Shown one piece after another: positions 7,595 through 16,334 of a stretch of 64,000 nucleotides of DNA (position 1 is its first letter; each line of letters opens with the position of its first letter). Source of the stretch: JANQTF01 sp036835375 (GTDB lineage Bacteria > Bacteroidota > Bacteroidia > J057); assembly GCA_036835375.1 (NCBI GenBank), contig DAITMB010000001.1:62001-126000 (forward strand), in the 5' to 3' direction. The notes beneath the pieces were generated by a model, which was given only the letters and a program-made list of their open reading frames with translations, had not been told where the DNA came from and searched no databases. Both the position numbers and the translations under genes were made by a program.

Positions 7595-9745
7595 CTACTC
7601 CGAAGACAATTGTAGCAGCAAATCGTACAAGGCTGAACGCACCACATCAGGCCGATCCTTCATGCTGATGATCTTGGGGTATAGCAAGACGTATTGCCCC
7701 GTAGCTCCGTCGTAAACAGCTGTGTAGATGAGTGTTTCAGATCTGGGTGTGCTGAGGTACCAGATACCGTAAGGAATCAGCGGCGGAAAGAGGATACTCG
7801 CAGTGGCGACGATTCCCTTTCCTTTTCGACGCTCTTGTTGAGCAACCACGCCAATCCAAGCGAAGTAGCGAGTGTGGTATTTTTCTGTTAGCGCATGTAC
7901 TTCATTGTGAAGTGGGCTGACCAGCTCCACATGGTCATGCTGGCTCCGCTCTTGAATCCAAGTCTGTAACATAGACAAGTCTTGGTATTTGTGAATGTCT
8001 TGCGGCTCAAAAGCGGCACTGCTAAGAATTTCATGCTCAAAGCCCATCCCTTTCGAGAAAGTCTGGAGATGAGACATGAGGTCTTGTGCTTTTTGCTCCG
8101 ACTCAAGAAGAGACCCCGCATCTTTAGGTCGGTGATGAAATACCTGGTAGAATGGTTCCACCCATACCACCCGGTCAAGCCCCATTCGCAGTCCTATCAA
8201 GTCGAGTTCTGAGGCTGTGGGCGCAGTACGGGAGGGGCGCATCATAGAAGTTTCAAGAAGATCTTTCATTTGCTGGTTGCGCACGAGCAAGCTGCCAATG
8301 TCAGCCGCAAAGGCCGAGTCTTGCATCATTTCCACCATTGCGGGAAAAAAGATCACTCTCGGAGAGCTCACCGTGGTGTCTCCCAACTGAAGCGCTTCCA
8401 AATAGTGGGCGCTGAGGTCTTCCATTAGGTCCCGGCTCATCCGCTTCAATGCCTCGTCCTGAGGATATTTCCGGTGGTATTTCCACACGTGGTGGAGAGC
8501 AATGGCGCTGAGCTCCTGCGGCTGAAGATGCCCGATCAGAAAATGAAGGCGTTGCTGTGGTGCCGTGACTTGGCTGGGGTCGAGGTGAACATCCCATAGC
8601 CGCCCCGCATTGGCATATTTAGCCAACGAATAAAGCGCGATGGCCATGAATCGGTCCAGCTCCGGATCGTAGGGAGATTCTATTTGGAGTAGAAAGGTAT
8701 GGTAAAGCGCTTGCTCGTATTGACGATTCAATAGCTGGAGCCGCACGACTTCGTAGCGGCAACGCTCTCTGAGGGTTTCAAAGCGGGTGATTGGCAGAAA
8801 AAAATACTGACCTGGTTCCGGGCTTTGGAGCCGCATAAATTCTTCCAGAATAAATTTGCGCTTTTCTGGGTCAGGATGAGAGGATTGGCGCTCTTGAGAA
8901 GGAAGCTTTGCCTCCGGCAACAATTCTTTCAGGAGGTAATCTTGTGGGAAGGGCAGGGAGGCAACTTTCAGCCATGACAATTGAAAAAAAGTGCTACCAA
9001 AAGGTTTTGTTCCCCCGCTCAGCAATTCGAATGCATCCAGCCCCGCTGCAGGATCATAGCCAGCTTCCAAAAAAATCTCCCACCCCAGGCGATCTGCTTC
9101 AAGCTCTTTCTCTCGCGTGTATCTCGTACTCGGAAGACGACTTTGCCCTTTGCTAGCCTTTTTTTCTGCTTCTTCCTGACTTTGATTGAGGTAAATGGCC
9201 AAGGGATGCTGTTGTAGATAGTGGCTGATCTCATGAGAGAGGATAAATGCCAGTTGGGCTTCGTGCTTCACGTGAGCCAGCAGGCCCATGTTCACAAATA
9301 CACACCCATCATTGGTAGCAAAAGCGTTTATCTCAGGGGACCTAACTACATAGAAACGCAGATTTTTTCTCAGCTCTGGCCGATCGCGCAGGACCTGATC
9401 CGCGATCGCTTCCAGATAAAGGGATGCTTCGTCTTGAAACAAGACCTTTCCGCTGTGCAGGAGTGATTGAACCTGAGAGGCATTTTGTAGAAAAAAATTA
9501 CTTTGAACATTGCTCAAGTCAACCCGCTGGCTTAGTTGTGCATGGTAGGACTCCTCGACGGACCAGAGGACCTCGGCAGGAATGATACCTTGGGCTTCCA
9601 GCGGCGGATGCAAGGAAGGTGCCTGAGACATCAAGGTCAAGACACAGCCTTGCATCCATCCCAGCAGCAGGAAACCTCGGCACCAGACGGTCCTGGATCG
9701 AAAAAAACTAAGCTGTGGGAGAGGATAGATACAAGGAGGTTTCAT
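7595..9745 (-). CDS. M48 family zinc metalloprotease, secreted or anchored
   Basis: Predicted 716-residue protease of the BepA/Oma1-like M48 group. A hydrophobic signal-like segment lies in the first 40 residues. The zinc motif HEISH is at about 171-175 and the third ligand lies in ELEAD at about 214-218, with GYDPAAG after it. NAFATNDGCVFVNMGLL just upstream is the usual substrate strand. The remaining roughly 450 residues are a long C-terminal region without clear TPRs, much longer than BepA. The ATG at 9745 is chosen; a TTG 15 bp further upstream is in frame. The PrcB-domain lipoprotein gene ends 15 bp before it, so the two are probably co-transcribed and may act together. The substrate may be a misfolded outer-membrane protein, by family analogy. 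Confidence 0.85.
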   Translation of the reverse strand: MKPPCIYPLPQLSFFRSRTVWCRGFLLLGWMQGCVLTLMSQAPSLHPPLEAQGIIPAEVLWSVEESYHAQLSQRVDLSNVQSNFFLQNASQVQSLLHSGKVLFQDEASLYLEAIADQVLRDRPELRKNLRFYVVRSPEINAFATNDGCVFVNMGLLAHVKHEAQLAFILSHEISHYLQQHPLAIYLNQSQEEAEKKASKGQSRLPSTRYTREKELEADRLGWEIFLEAGYDPAAGLDAFELLSGGTKPFGSTFFQLSWLKVASLPFPQDYLLKELLPEAKLPSQERQSSHPDPEKRKFILEEFMRLQSPEPGQYFFLPITRFETLRERCRYEVVRLQLLNRQYEQALYHTFLLQIESPYDPELDRFMAIALYSLAKYANAGRLWDVHLDPSQVTAPQQRLHFLIGHLQPQELSAIALHHVWKYHRKYPQDEALKRMSRDLMEDLSAHYLEALQLGDTTVSSPRVIFFPAMVEMMQDSAFAADIGSLLVRNQQMKDLLETSMMRPSRTAPTASELDLIGLRMGLDRVVWVEPFYQVFHHRPKDAGSLLESEQKAQDLMSHLQTFSKGMGFEHEILSSAAFEPQDIHKYQDLSMLQTWIQERSQHDHVELVSPLHNEVHALTEKYHTRYFAWIGVVAQQERRKGKGIVATASILFPPLIPYGIWYLSTPRSETLIYTAVYDGATGQYVLLYPKIISMKDRPDVVRSALYDLLLQLSSE

Positions 9746-9760
9746 GTATGAGAGATTCAA

Positions 9761-10261
9761 TCAAGGCTCGCAATCCACAACTTCGTCACTCACGATGAAT
9801 TGATGCGAGCGAATACCTTCCTTAGGAACTGAGACTAACACATATGGTTGAGTTATTGCGCTGGTTGTGAAGCAATTAGCGCCGGGGGCTTGTTTTTTCA
9901 GGGAGACGAATGCCTTTCCATCAAGCTGACTCACGCTCGTCACGGAGATGGAATGGCCCCCACTGCCCCGGGTGCCAAGGAAGGCGGCAATCACAACTTG
10001 CTGATTGAAATCCACTGATGGTGCCTCTGGAGCAGGTAATTGGTGACGGTGCATTTCTTGCCACAGTTGTTGGAAAGCTGCTACATCGTCAATCCAAAGG
10101 TTTGCTGCACTATCATGGGCGCAGTATCCCCCTTGAGCCAACATCGTGGTGGGGACCGCGATAGCATGATCAGGTACCTCCGACAAAGGGCGAGAGCTGT
10201 TGCAGCCTGAAGACAATATAGACATCGCCAAAATCAGTACGAGCGGGGTGAGCTTCATCAT
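9761..10261 (-). CDS. Lipoprotein with PrcB-like C-terminal domain
   Basis: The chosen start (ATG at 10261) gives 166 residues with a classical lipoprotein signal: MMKLTPLVLILAMSILSSGC, lipid-modified at the Cys. The rest reads as a PrcB C-terminal domain: VVIAAFLGTRGSGGHSISV, then a short hairpin, PGANCFTTSAITQPYVLVSVPK. PrcB is known as a lipoprotein partner of the Treponema protease PrtP, and the domain is widespread in Bacteroidota lipoproteins. Here it immediately precedes an M48 protease gene (15-bp gap), which fits a partner role; that is inference. The frame stays open to 10384, but those extra residues are polar and break the signal peptide. Confidence 0.8.
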   Translation of the reverse strand: MMKLTPLVLILAMSILSSGCNSSRPLSEVPDHAIAVPTTMLAQGGYCAHDSAANLWIDDVAAFQQLWQEMHRHQLPAPEAPSVDFNQQVVIAAFLGTRGSGGHSISVTSVSQLDGKAFVSLKKQAPGANCFTTSAITQPYVLVSVPKEGIRSHQFIVSDEVVDCEP

Positions 10262-10466
10262 GATGTGAAAATCAGTAGCGAAGGAAAGTACACGAAGCAG
10301 TTGAAGTAACTTTGACGAACGTTTTGAAGGAAAGGAATTGAAGGACGAATCGTTGAGGGCCAGGCGAACTGGAATTGCGATCATGAGAATCAGAAATTGC
10401 CAATTAGAAAAAAACCATTCAAAGCTTTTTGGGCAAGCGACCTTCTCGAAAAATTACTTCACCGAA

Positions 10467-10787
10467 TCATCGGGTTTCCCAAACTCTCTTCATCAAAGTG
10501 CGAAACGAAGTGAGCTGTTCCCCATAGCGGTCCTTCACCAATTGTTGTAATCGGGGAGCCTCCAGCGATTGGTAGGCGTTGTACTTCTGCTCATCCTGGC
10601 ATACATACTGCACATTGAAAGTATCCTTGTCTTGAAAAGGCTTAGGGGCGATGAGCTCCTGCATGAGAAAATCTTCGAAATACCCGGTGGCCAGGACATC
10701 AGGTATGTGCTCTTCTTTCATCCATTGGAGCCAATCTTCGCGCAGCGAAGTCGGCACTGAAACACTTACGCTATATATCCACGCCAT
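10467..10787 (-). CDS. DUF4286 family protein
   Basis: Small cytoplasmic protein of 106 residues. WIYSVSVSVP, then DWLQWMKEEHIPDVLATGYF, TFNVQYVC and the C-terminal VKDRYGEQLTSFRTLMKRVWE match DUF4286, a ferredoxin-like-fold family common in Bacteroidota with no known function. The ATG at 10787 is chosen over an upstream in-frame start at 10805 because the family begins with a first beta-strand at this point. It is divergent from tsf with about 320 bp between the starts. A connection with the neighbouring lipoprotein gene (205 bp away) is not evident. Confidence 0.8.
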   Translation of the reverse strand: MAWIYSVSVSVPTSLREDWLQWMKEEHIPDVLATGYFEDFLMQELIAPKPFQDKDTFNVQYVCQDEQKYNAYQSLEAPRLQQLVKDRYGEQLTSFRTLMKRVWETR

Positions 10788-11022
10788 AAAGTCAACTAAA
10801 GTCAACTGAGACTGGAAGAAAACATAAAATTCCGATATCGCCTAACGGGTATAAGGTAGAAGGTGGAAAAAGTTCTCTTAAAGGCGAAATCCTTTATAAC
10901 CTACGTCCCTGAACCGCTCCGAGCGAAATGTTTTTGCGCCCCACGAAATCGAACTACAGGATTTAAGGCCAGTTGGCTAGCACAGCGGCAGCATAGCGAG
11001 CGGGTTATGGCGATTTTCCCCC

Positions 11023-11053
11023 TTGGCCTCGTGAAGAAAAAGTCCTATCTTTG
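11023..11053 (+). promoter_or_regulatory. tsf promoter (TTG, 20 nt, TATCTTTG)
   Basis: A TTG at 11023-11025 and TATCTTTG at 11046-11053 are separated by 20 nt, an excellent match to the Bacteroidota -33/-7 promoter. The expected start is near 11060, giving a leader of about 50 nt before the tsf ATG. The rest of the 300-bp gap to the divergent DUF4286 gene holds no gene that I can see. Confidence 0.7.
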
Positions 11054-11109
11054 CGCGGGTTTTTACCCCGATCAATCCTTTCCACCCACAGAATATCGAC
11101 TATATCATC

Positions 11110-11949
11110 ATGGCAAACATTTCGGCAAAAGATGTAAACCTCCTCCGGCAAACCACTGGCGCTGGAATGATGGACTGCAAGCAAGCGCTGACGGAAGCTG
11201 AAGGCGATTTCGAAAAAGCCATTGACATTCTCCGCAAAAAAGGCCAGAAAGTATCTGCCAAGCGCGCAGACCGTGATGCAAGCGAAGGGGCCGTATTTGT
11301 AGAAACCAACGACGCTGGCACCGAGGCTACCTTGATCCAACTCAACTGCGAAACAGACTTTGTCGCTCGCAATGAAGATTTCCAAAACATTGGACAGAGC
11401 ATTCTCTCCCTTGCACGCAACCACAAACCTGCTGATATCGATTCCCTCTTGGCCCTTCCTTTGAACGGCTCTACTGTAGAAGGAACACTGACAGACGCCA
11501 TGGGCCGCATTGGTGAAAAACTTCAGATTAGCAGCTATGAGCAGATCGCCGGTGACGCCGTCGTCACATATCTTCATCCAGGATCCCGGATTGGGGTGGC
11601 TGTAGCTTTCGCCAATCCCAAAGGAGATACCGAAAGCATCGGCAAAGATGTAGCCATGCAGATCGCAGCCATGAGCCCGGTCGCTGTGGATGAGTCTGGC
11701 GTAGATCAGCAGACCATCGAAAAAGAAATCGAAATCGGCAAAGAGCAGGCCCGCAACGAAGGAAAGCCCGAAGCCATCCTCGAAAAAATTGCCCTCGGAA
11801 AACTCAAGAAGTTTCTTCAAGAAAATACGCTCCTCAACCAAGAGTTTGTCAAGGACACCTCCAAGACTGTAGGTCAATACATCAAGGAGACTCTCGGCAA
11901 AGACGCCACAGTGACAGCTTTCAAGCGCATCCAACTGGGCGCCAAGTGA
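11110..11949 (+). CDS. tsf: Elongation factor Ts
   Basis: Nucleotide exchange factor for EF-Tu. It has 279 residues, with the N-terminal UBA-like domain (ISAKDVNLLRQTTGAGMMDC, then ALTEAEGDFEKAIDILRKKG). The NCETDFVARNEDF motif at about 78 contacts EF-Tu, and the two core subdomains include VAMQIAAMSP and a C-terminal FVKD. The ATG at 11110 begins the invariant N-terminal helix. Unlike most bacteria, rpsB is not directly upstream: a divergent unrelated gene is, and tsf has its own strong promoter. A rho-independent terminator follows 20 bp downstream, so tsf is a single-gene unit even though pyrH comes next. Confidence 0.97.
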   Translation: MANISAKDVNLLRQTTGAGMMDCKQALTEAEGDFEKAIDILRKKGQKVSAKRADRDASEGAVFVETNDAGTEATLIQLNCETDFVARNEDFQNIGQSILSLARNHKPADIDSLLALPLNGSTVEGTLTDAMGRIGEKLQISSYEQIAGDAVVTYLHPGSRIGVAVAFANPKGDTESIGKDVAMQIAAMSPVAVDESGVDQQTIEKEIEIGKEQARNEGKPEAILEKIALGKLKKFLQENTLLNQEFVKDTSKTVGQYIKETLGKDATVTAFKRIQLGAK

Positions 11950-11967
11950 TGATGTGGCCCACACCAT

Positions 11968-12002
11968 AAAAAGAGAGTTTTTCGAAACTCTCTTTTTTTT
12001 TA
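11968..12002 (+). terminator. Rho-independent terminator of tsf
   Basis: Perfect 11-bp stem AAAGAGAGTTT / AAACTCTCTTT with a TTCG tetraloop, followed by a run of Ts through 12001. Its strength implies that pyrH downstream is transcribed separately. Confidence 0.9.
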
Positions 12003-12100
12003 TCCTTGTTCAGCTCGGGCTTACTTTTTGTCAGTCTCTGTCAGGCGTTCTCCATCACACGATCAACTTCATTCTACTAACATCTACATAACAGCTACAC

Positions 12101-12823
12101 ATGACGCAAAATCTCACACCCAAATACCATCGCATTCTGCTCAAACTCAGTGGAGAGGCCCTCATGGGTTCTAGCGAATATGGCATCGACAACGATGTGC
12201 TTTCTGCTTACGCGGAGCAGATCATCGAAATCACAAAACTCGGCGTAGAGGTAGCCATTGTGGTAGGTGGCGGAAATATTTTTCGAGGAATGCAAGGCGC
12301 CAGCACCGGCATGGGCAGGGCGCACAGCGACTACATGGGCATGCTGGCGACTGTCATGAATGGCATGGCACTCCAAGATGCGCTAGAGCGCAAAGGTGCT
12401 TTTGTTCGCCTTCAGTCCGCCATTGGCATGGACAAGATTTGTGAACCCTACATTCGCCGTCGCGCCATCCGGCATCTCGAAAAAGGAAGGATCGTCATCT
12501 TCGGTGCTGGTACGGGCAATCCGTTTTTTACCACTGACACTGCTGCGAGCCTCCGCGCTATCGAAATTGACGCAGATGTGGTTCTCAAAGGCACCCGAGT
12601 AGATGGCATTTATAACGCTGATCCAGAAAAGGATGCTTCTGCAGTAAAATATGACGAAGTCTCTTTTGCAGACGTGCTATCGCTGCGTCTCAAAGTTATG
12701 GACATGACCGCATTCACCCTCTGCCAAGAGAATGACCTGCCGATCATCGTCTTCAACATCAACCAACCCGAGGCACTTAGGAGCATCGTCCTGGGCGAAG
12801 CCATCGGCACGCTGGTGAGCTAA
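12101..12823 (+). CDS. pyrH: UMP kinase
   Basis: Phosphorylates UMP to UDP; a hexameric amino-acid-kinase-fold enzyme of the cytoplasm. The 240 residues are full length: ILLKLSGEAL (phosphate-binding lysine) at about 14, VVGGGNIFRG at about 51, DYMGMLATVMNG at about 73, GTGNPFFTTDTAA at about 136, and VLKGTRVDGIYNADP near 165. The ATG at 12101 is the only reasonable start. The gene is separated from tsf by a terminator, and its stop is only 10 bp from the stop of the convergent methyltransferase, leaving no space for a terminator. The two transcripts must overlap, or end inside each other's coding region. Confidence 0.97.
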   Translation: MTQNLTPKYHRILLKLSGEALMGSSEYGIDNDVLSAYAEQIIEITKLGVEVAIVVGGGNIFRGMQGASTGMGRAHSDYMGMLATVMNGMALQDALERKGAFVRLQSAIGMDKICEPYIRRRAIRHLEKGRIVIFGAGTGNPFFTTDTAASLRAIEIDADVVLKGTRVDGIYNADPEKDASAVKYDEVSFADVLSLRLKVMDMTAFTLCQENDLPIIVFNINQPEALRSIVLGEAIGTLVS

Positions 12824-12833
12824 GTCCACGAAG

Positions 12834-13697
12834 TTACATCCGCACAAAAACGCCAGCAGGCAACCGCCTGCCCGACCTTTCAGGGAAGTAAAGTTCACCG
12901 GATTCTAAGCTTGTGAAGTCGGTGGGAAAGTGTGTGAGCACAAGATTTTCTAGCACCAATGACGAAAAGCCTAGGGAGTAGCTGTTAAATACCAGAAAAG
13001 ATTGTTTTTCATCCAAAATCTGTGATACAGCCTGAGTCAATTCATTCACCATATCCTCCAACTTCCATTTCTCACCCTTCGGGCCATGTCCGTAGGCAGG
13101 AGGGTCTAGGATAATGCCGTGGTATTTGTTGCCCCGACGAGCCTCTCGCAGCACAAACTTGAAGGCGTCCTCCACGAGCCATCGTATGTCCTTGAGCCCG
13201 GAGGCGAGCATGTTCTGGTTGGCCCAGTTGATGATATTGCGAATGGAGTCGCAGTGGGTCACATCTGCACCAGCAGCCCGGGCAGCGAGGGATGCACCTC
13301 CCGTGTAAGCAAATAAGTTGAGGACCTTGGGTTGATTGATTTCGAGGGTCTTGTCATAAATAAAATTCCAATTGACAGCTTGCTCTGGAAAAATGCCTAC
13401 GTGCTTGAACCCTGTGAGTGTCAGGCGAAAGGAGAGCTTCATCTCCTTGTAGCGATAGGTGATGTACCATTCCTCCGGAATGGACTTTTTTTGCTCCCAA
13501 GTGCCAGAATGGCTCCCATCCGGCACGAATCTCGCATCGGCGAGATCCTGCCAGCGCTTTTCGGTCAAGGATTTACTCCAGACGGCTTGAGGCTCAGGTC
13601 GCCTAAGGGTGTATGGGCCAAAGCGTTCAAGCTTCTCGCCGTCTCCGCTGTCGATCAATTCGTAATCTTTCCAATCTGTGGGGCAAAGAAGCTTCAT
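12834..13697 (-). CDS. Class I SAM methyltransferase, RlmI/RlmK-like
   Basis: Probable rRNA methyltransferase of 287 residues. The SAM-binding motif I is VLNLFAYTGGASLAARAAGA, followed by the acidic motif II (THCDS), the catalytic/adenine-binding LDPPAYGHGP and a C-terminal strand pair. It matches the SAM domain family that forms the C-terminal part of RlmI and RlmK (23S rRNA m5C/m7G). The PUA domain of RlmI is absent; the N-terminal 100 residues carry an unnamed beta-rich extension (YELIDSGDGEKLERFGPYTL). The ATG at 13697 is chosen over an upstream TTG at 13742. It is convergent with pyrH with 10 bp between stops. The specific rRNA target is not known. Confidence 0.8.
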   Translation of the reverse strand: MKLLCPTDWKDYELIDSGDGEKLERFGPYTLRRPEPQAVWSKSLTEKRWQDLADARFVPDGSHSGTWEQKKSIPEEWYITYRYKEMKLSFRLTLTGFKHVGIFPEQAVNWNFIYDKTLEINQPKVLNLFAYTGGASLAARAAGADVTHCDSIRNIINWANQNMLASGLKDIRWLVEDAFKFVLREARRGNKYHGIILDPPAYGHGPKGEKWKLEDMVNELTQAVSQILDEKQSFLVFNSYSLGFSSLVLENLVLTHFPTDFTSLESGELYFPERSGRRLPAGVFVRM

Positions 13698-13850
13698 GCA
13701 ATGAGGAATATGCCAAAGATTATCTTGGCGAATATGGGGCAAAAGTACGGGATCAAGCGTCGATTTGAAAAGATTTGGAAAAACGGGAAAATCGCAGCCA
13801 ATTAGCGCCCCAAAAAAGATCGTGTACCTTGAGCAAGTGATCAGCGCTAC

Positions 13851-15068
13851 TTGATATCACTTATCGATTCGGAGGAAAAAGAACCCGGTGCTTTTGGTTC
13901 CATATCATCTCCGAGTGTACCGATTTCAGCGGACCTACTCTACCAAGATCTTCATAAATTTCAACCCGTGAGCAAGTGGTATCGACATCTCCATCGACTG
14001 AGCTGGCAAGCCGAGGCCCGGATTGATCAGTGGAAGTTCCGATTCCAAGAAAAAATTGGTTTACTTGGTAATTGGTATATCCAAGTGTATCACGGATATG
14101 TCACCGCTGATTCCCTCTTTATTGAGGGCCGCGTCCTGAAGGATCGCAACATCGAAGTGTCTAAGCAGGATTCTTCCTTCACGAACCTGCTCAATTCCTA
14201 CAAACGCTTGGGTTCGCTCGAAGCACCCCACGCAGAAGTTAAATTGACCGCTGTGGGGCAAGAAATCAGCCTTGTGGCTGACGAAGAGGGGTACTTTGCT
14301 GGAAAATTTTCCTTCTCCTCGCCTCTTTCACCACACGCCTTGCTCGTGGAGGCCAGGCTCATTTCGCCCCGGAACACCGATCAAGTCTTCACAGGGAAGG
14401 TGTTTGGTGCGTCCAGCAACAGCTCTTTGGCAGTGATCAGCGATGTGGATGATACCATTTTGGAGACTGGCGCTACCAGCTACCGCAAAATGGCCAGATG
14501 GACTTTTTTGCATAATGCACACACACGTCGTCCTTTGGCTGGGGTGAGTGAGTGGTACCAAGGTCTTCGGCAAGGACCTAGCGGAAATGAGCAAAACCCC
14601 TTGTTTTATGTCTCTAGCAGCCCCTGGAATTTTTTCGATCTCATTCACGATTTTATTTTACTTCATGAAATTCCCGCTGGTCCCATCTTTTTGAGGGACT
14701 ACGGCATTGATGAAGGAAAATTTATCATGTTCTCTCACAGTGCCCACAAGATCCAGCGCTGTGAAGACTTATTTGCTGCATTTCCCCACTTGACTTTTTT
14801 ATTGATCGGAGACGCTGGACAGGAAGATGCATATATCTACGGGGCATTGCTGGAAAAGCATCCCGACAAGATCCAGGCTGCAATCATTCGCGCCGTGCCC
14901 CACAATCGAAAAGAAGCCGCAGTTCGGGCGCATATTCAGGAGAGATCTGCAAAAGGCCTACCGATATTTTGGGTCAATGATTCACTGGAAGGTGCTGAAG
15001 TCTGTAGAAATCTTGGAATCGTAGATACCAACGTGTTGGCCACACTTGAGAAGAAAATGCCTCGCTGA
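13851..15068 (+). CDS. App1-like phosphatase domain protein (DUF2183)
   Basis: Up to 405 residues. The C-terminal half (about 195-380) is the App1 phosphatase catalytic domain: SDVDDTILETGATS (HAD-type nucleophile motif), FYVSSSPWNFFD, and FLLIGDAGQEDAYIYGALLEKHP. Yeast App1 is a magnesium-dependent phosphatidate phosphatase, so a lipid substrate is likely but unproven. The N-terminal half is beta-rich (VYHGYVTADSLFIEGRVL) and typical of bacterial members. No ATG exists near the N-terminus: the frame opens after a stop at 13830, with a TTG at 13851 and a GTG at 13968. The true start is therefore uncertain. It is followed 4 bp later by a small gene on the same strand, so they are probably co-transcribed. 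Confidence 0.8.
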   Translation: MISLIDSEEKEPGAFGSISSPSVPISADLLYQDLHKFQPVSKWYRHLHRLSWQAEARIDQWKFRFQEKIGLLGNWYIQVYHGYVTADSLFIEGRVLKDRNIEVSKQDSSFTNLLNSYKRLGSLEAPHAEVKLTAVGQEISLVADEEGYFAGKFSFSSPLSPHALLVEARLISPRNTDQVFTGKVFGASSNSSLAVISDVDDTILETGATSYRKMARWTFLHNAHTRRPLAGVSEWYQGLRQGPSGNEQNPLFYVSSSPWNFFDLIHDFILLHEIPAGPIFLRDYGIDEGKFIMFSHSAHKIQRCEDLFAAFPHLTFLLIGDAGQEDAYIYGALLEKHPDKIQAAIIRAVPHNRKEAAVRAHIQERSAKGLPIFWVNDSLEGAEVCRNLGIVDTNVLATLEKKMPR

Positions 15069-15072
15069 TCAA

Positions 15073-15477
15073 ATGTTAAGTGAACGTATGAATCAGAAAA
15101 AAAAGGCTCAGCAAGCCATCGCAGCTAATGGGGATCTGCTTCGCGATGAGCTTCATCGACTACGTGGTAGAAATCTTCTCCGGGCCAAGTCGATTTCTGT
15201 TCCTCGCGACAATCGACTCTATCTCTATGAAGAAACTAGAGGGCAGGTCCCAAATCATGCTTACTGGGTGGTCGAAGTGACCGAAAAGCTTGATGACATT
15301 CGCGCTATTCGATTTCCAAGCGGAGAAATAATCATGGTCAGAGACGGGCAATTGAGTGAATTCATGGAATCTTTGGCCGCAAACGTCCGCCAAAAATCCT
15401 ATCTCCGGACCCATCCAGACAAGACGACATATCGAGCTCAAAAGGCTTCCACAGAAAGGCCCTCTGAGCACTCGTAA
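15073..15477 (+). CDS. Hypothetical protein
   Basis: Unrecognised soluble protein of 134 residues. It is basic at the N-terminus (MNQKKKAQQA, a likely helix), with a beta-rich middle (RLYLYEETRGQVPNHAYWVVEVTEK, IRFPSGEIIMVRDGQLSEFM) and a disordered polar tail. The start is either the ATG at 15073 or the one at 15088; 15073 lies 4 bp after the App1-like gene's stop, which suggests translational coupling. The SGNH lipoprotein gene follows after 13 bp on the same strand, so this is the middle member of a probable three-gene unit. I see no motif that hints at function. Confidence 0.65.
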   Translation: MLSERMNQKKKAQQAIAANGDLLRDELHRLRGRNLLRAKSISVPRDNRLYLYEETRGQVPNHAYWVVEVTEKLDDIRAIRFPSGEIIMVRDGQLSEFMESLAANVRQKSYLRTHPDKTTYRAQKASTERPSEHS

Positions 15478-15490
15478 CGATCACGCACAT

Positions 15491-16192
15491 ATGAAACTGA
15501 AATACACCCTTTTGCTAATCTTTGGGTTGTGGATATGCGCCTGCAAACCAGATCCAATCTCAGAGATTCCTCCCCAGTTAGGCCTTCAATCCTATTCCTA
15601 CTTAGCATTGGGCGATTCCTATACCATCGGTCAAGGTGTGGATGAATCAGCGCGTTGGCCTGTGCAACTCGCCGACCGACTGCTCGCTGATAGCTTGGAC
15701 CTAAGAGATATGATGATATTAGCCCAGACAGGCTGGACCACGGACGAACTGTTTTCCGCGATTCAAGCAGCTTTGGATCTGCGGACATCCTACGATCTTG
15801 TTTCCCTACTCATCGGGGTCAATAATCAGTTTCGCGGTTATCCCTTGGATCAATATGAGCGGGAGCTGAAGACGTTGTTAGAAAAGTGCCTTTCATTTGT
15901 GGAGGGGAATCCCGAGCGGGTATTTATGCTTTCTATTCCTGACTATGGGCTCACACCGTTTGGTCGAGGGGGGAATCCACCACAAATTGCCCAGGAACTG
16001 GATACCTACAACGCGCTCGCCGACAGCCTGTGTGGGGTGTACAGTATTGCTTTCTATGACATCACCGAGGTGACTCGACAATTCGGCAGCTTACCTGAAT
16101 ATGTAGCAAGTGATAGCCTTCATCCAAGTGGACGGATGTATGAAGCCTGGGTGGAAAAGATTGAGGACCAAGTGAAAAGCCTCATAAAATAA
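15491..16192 (+). CDS. SGNH/GDSL-family lipoprotein hydrolase
   Basis: Predicted 233-residue esterase/lipase-fold hydrolase with a lipoprotein signal (MKLKYTLLLIFGLWICAC, lipid-modified Cys at about 18). The family blocks are all present: block I YLALGDSYTIGQG (catalytic Ser), block III LLIGVNNQFRGY (GxN), and block V VASDSLHPSGRMYEAW (Asp and His). It probably sits on the periplasmic face of the outer or inner membrane and deacylates a glycan or lipid; the substrate is not readable. The ATG at 15491 begins the signal peptide, although the frame is open further upstream. The coding sequence is complete, ending 8 bp before the assembly gap. Confidence 0.88.
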   Translation: MKLKYTLLLIFGLWICACKPDPISEIPPQLGLQSYSYLALGDSYTIGQGVDESARWPVQLADRLLADSLDLRDMMILAQTGWTTDELFSAIQAALDLRTSYDLVSLLIGVNNQFRGYPLDQYERELKTLLEKCLSFVEGNPERVFMLSIPDYGLTPFGRGGNPPQIAQELDTYNALADSLCGVYSIAFYDITEVTRQFGSLPEYVASDSLHPSGRMYEAWVEKIEDQVKSLIK

Positions 16193-16315
16193 TTCAGAAN
16201 NNNNNNNNNNNNNNNNNNNNNNNNNNNNNNNNNNNNNNNNNNNNNNNNNNNNNNNNNNNNNNNNNNNNNNNNNNNNNNNNNNNNNNNNNNNNNNNNNNNA
16301 TAAAATAATTCAGAA
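16184..16315. other. Assembly gap (100 N) with identical 16-bp flanks
   Basis: Positions 16200-16299 are 100 Ns. The 16 bases before it (16184-16199) and the 16 after it (16300-16315) are identical: ATAAAATAATTCAGAA. Identical contig ends suggest that the two contigs really overlap and no sequence is missing. The other possibility is an unresolved tandem repeat. No gene is interrupted: the SGNH gene stops at 16192 and the aminopeptidase gene stops at 16335. Confidence 0.9.
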
Positions 16316-16334
16316 GTTGGTAGGCCGAAAATCG

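Noticed and set aside
10863..11022. Possible tRNA between DUF4286 and tsf
   Set aside because: I looked for a cloverleaf and a TTCGA-type arm and found none that pair.
11005..11967. Minus-strand frame of 320 codons across tsf
   Set aside because: Antisense shadow of tsf; no family resemblance and it would run through the tsf promoter and terminator.
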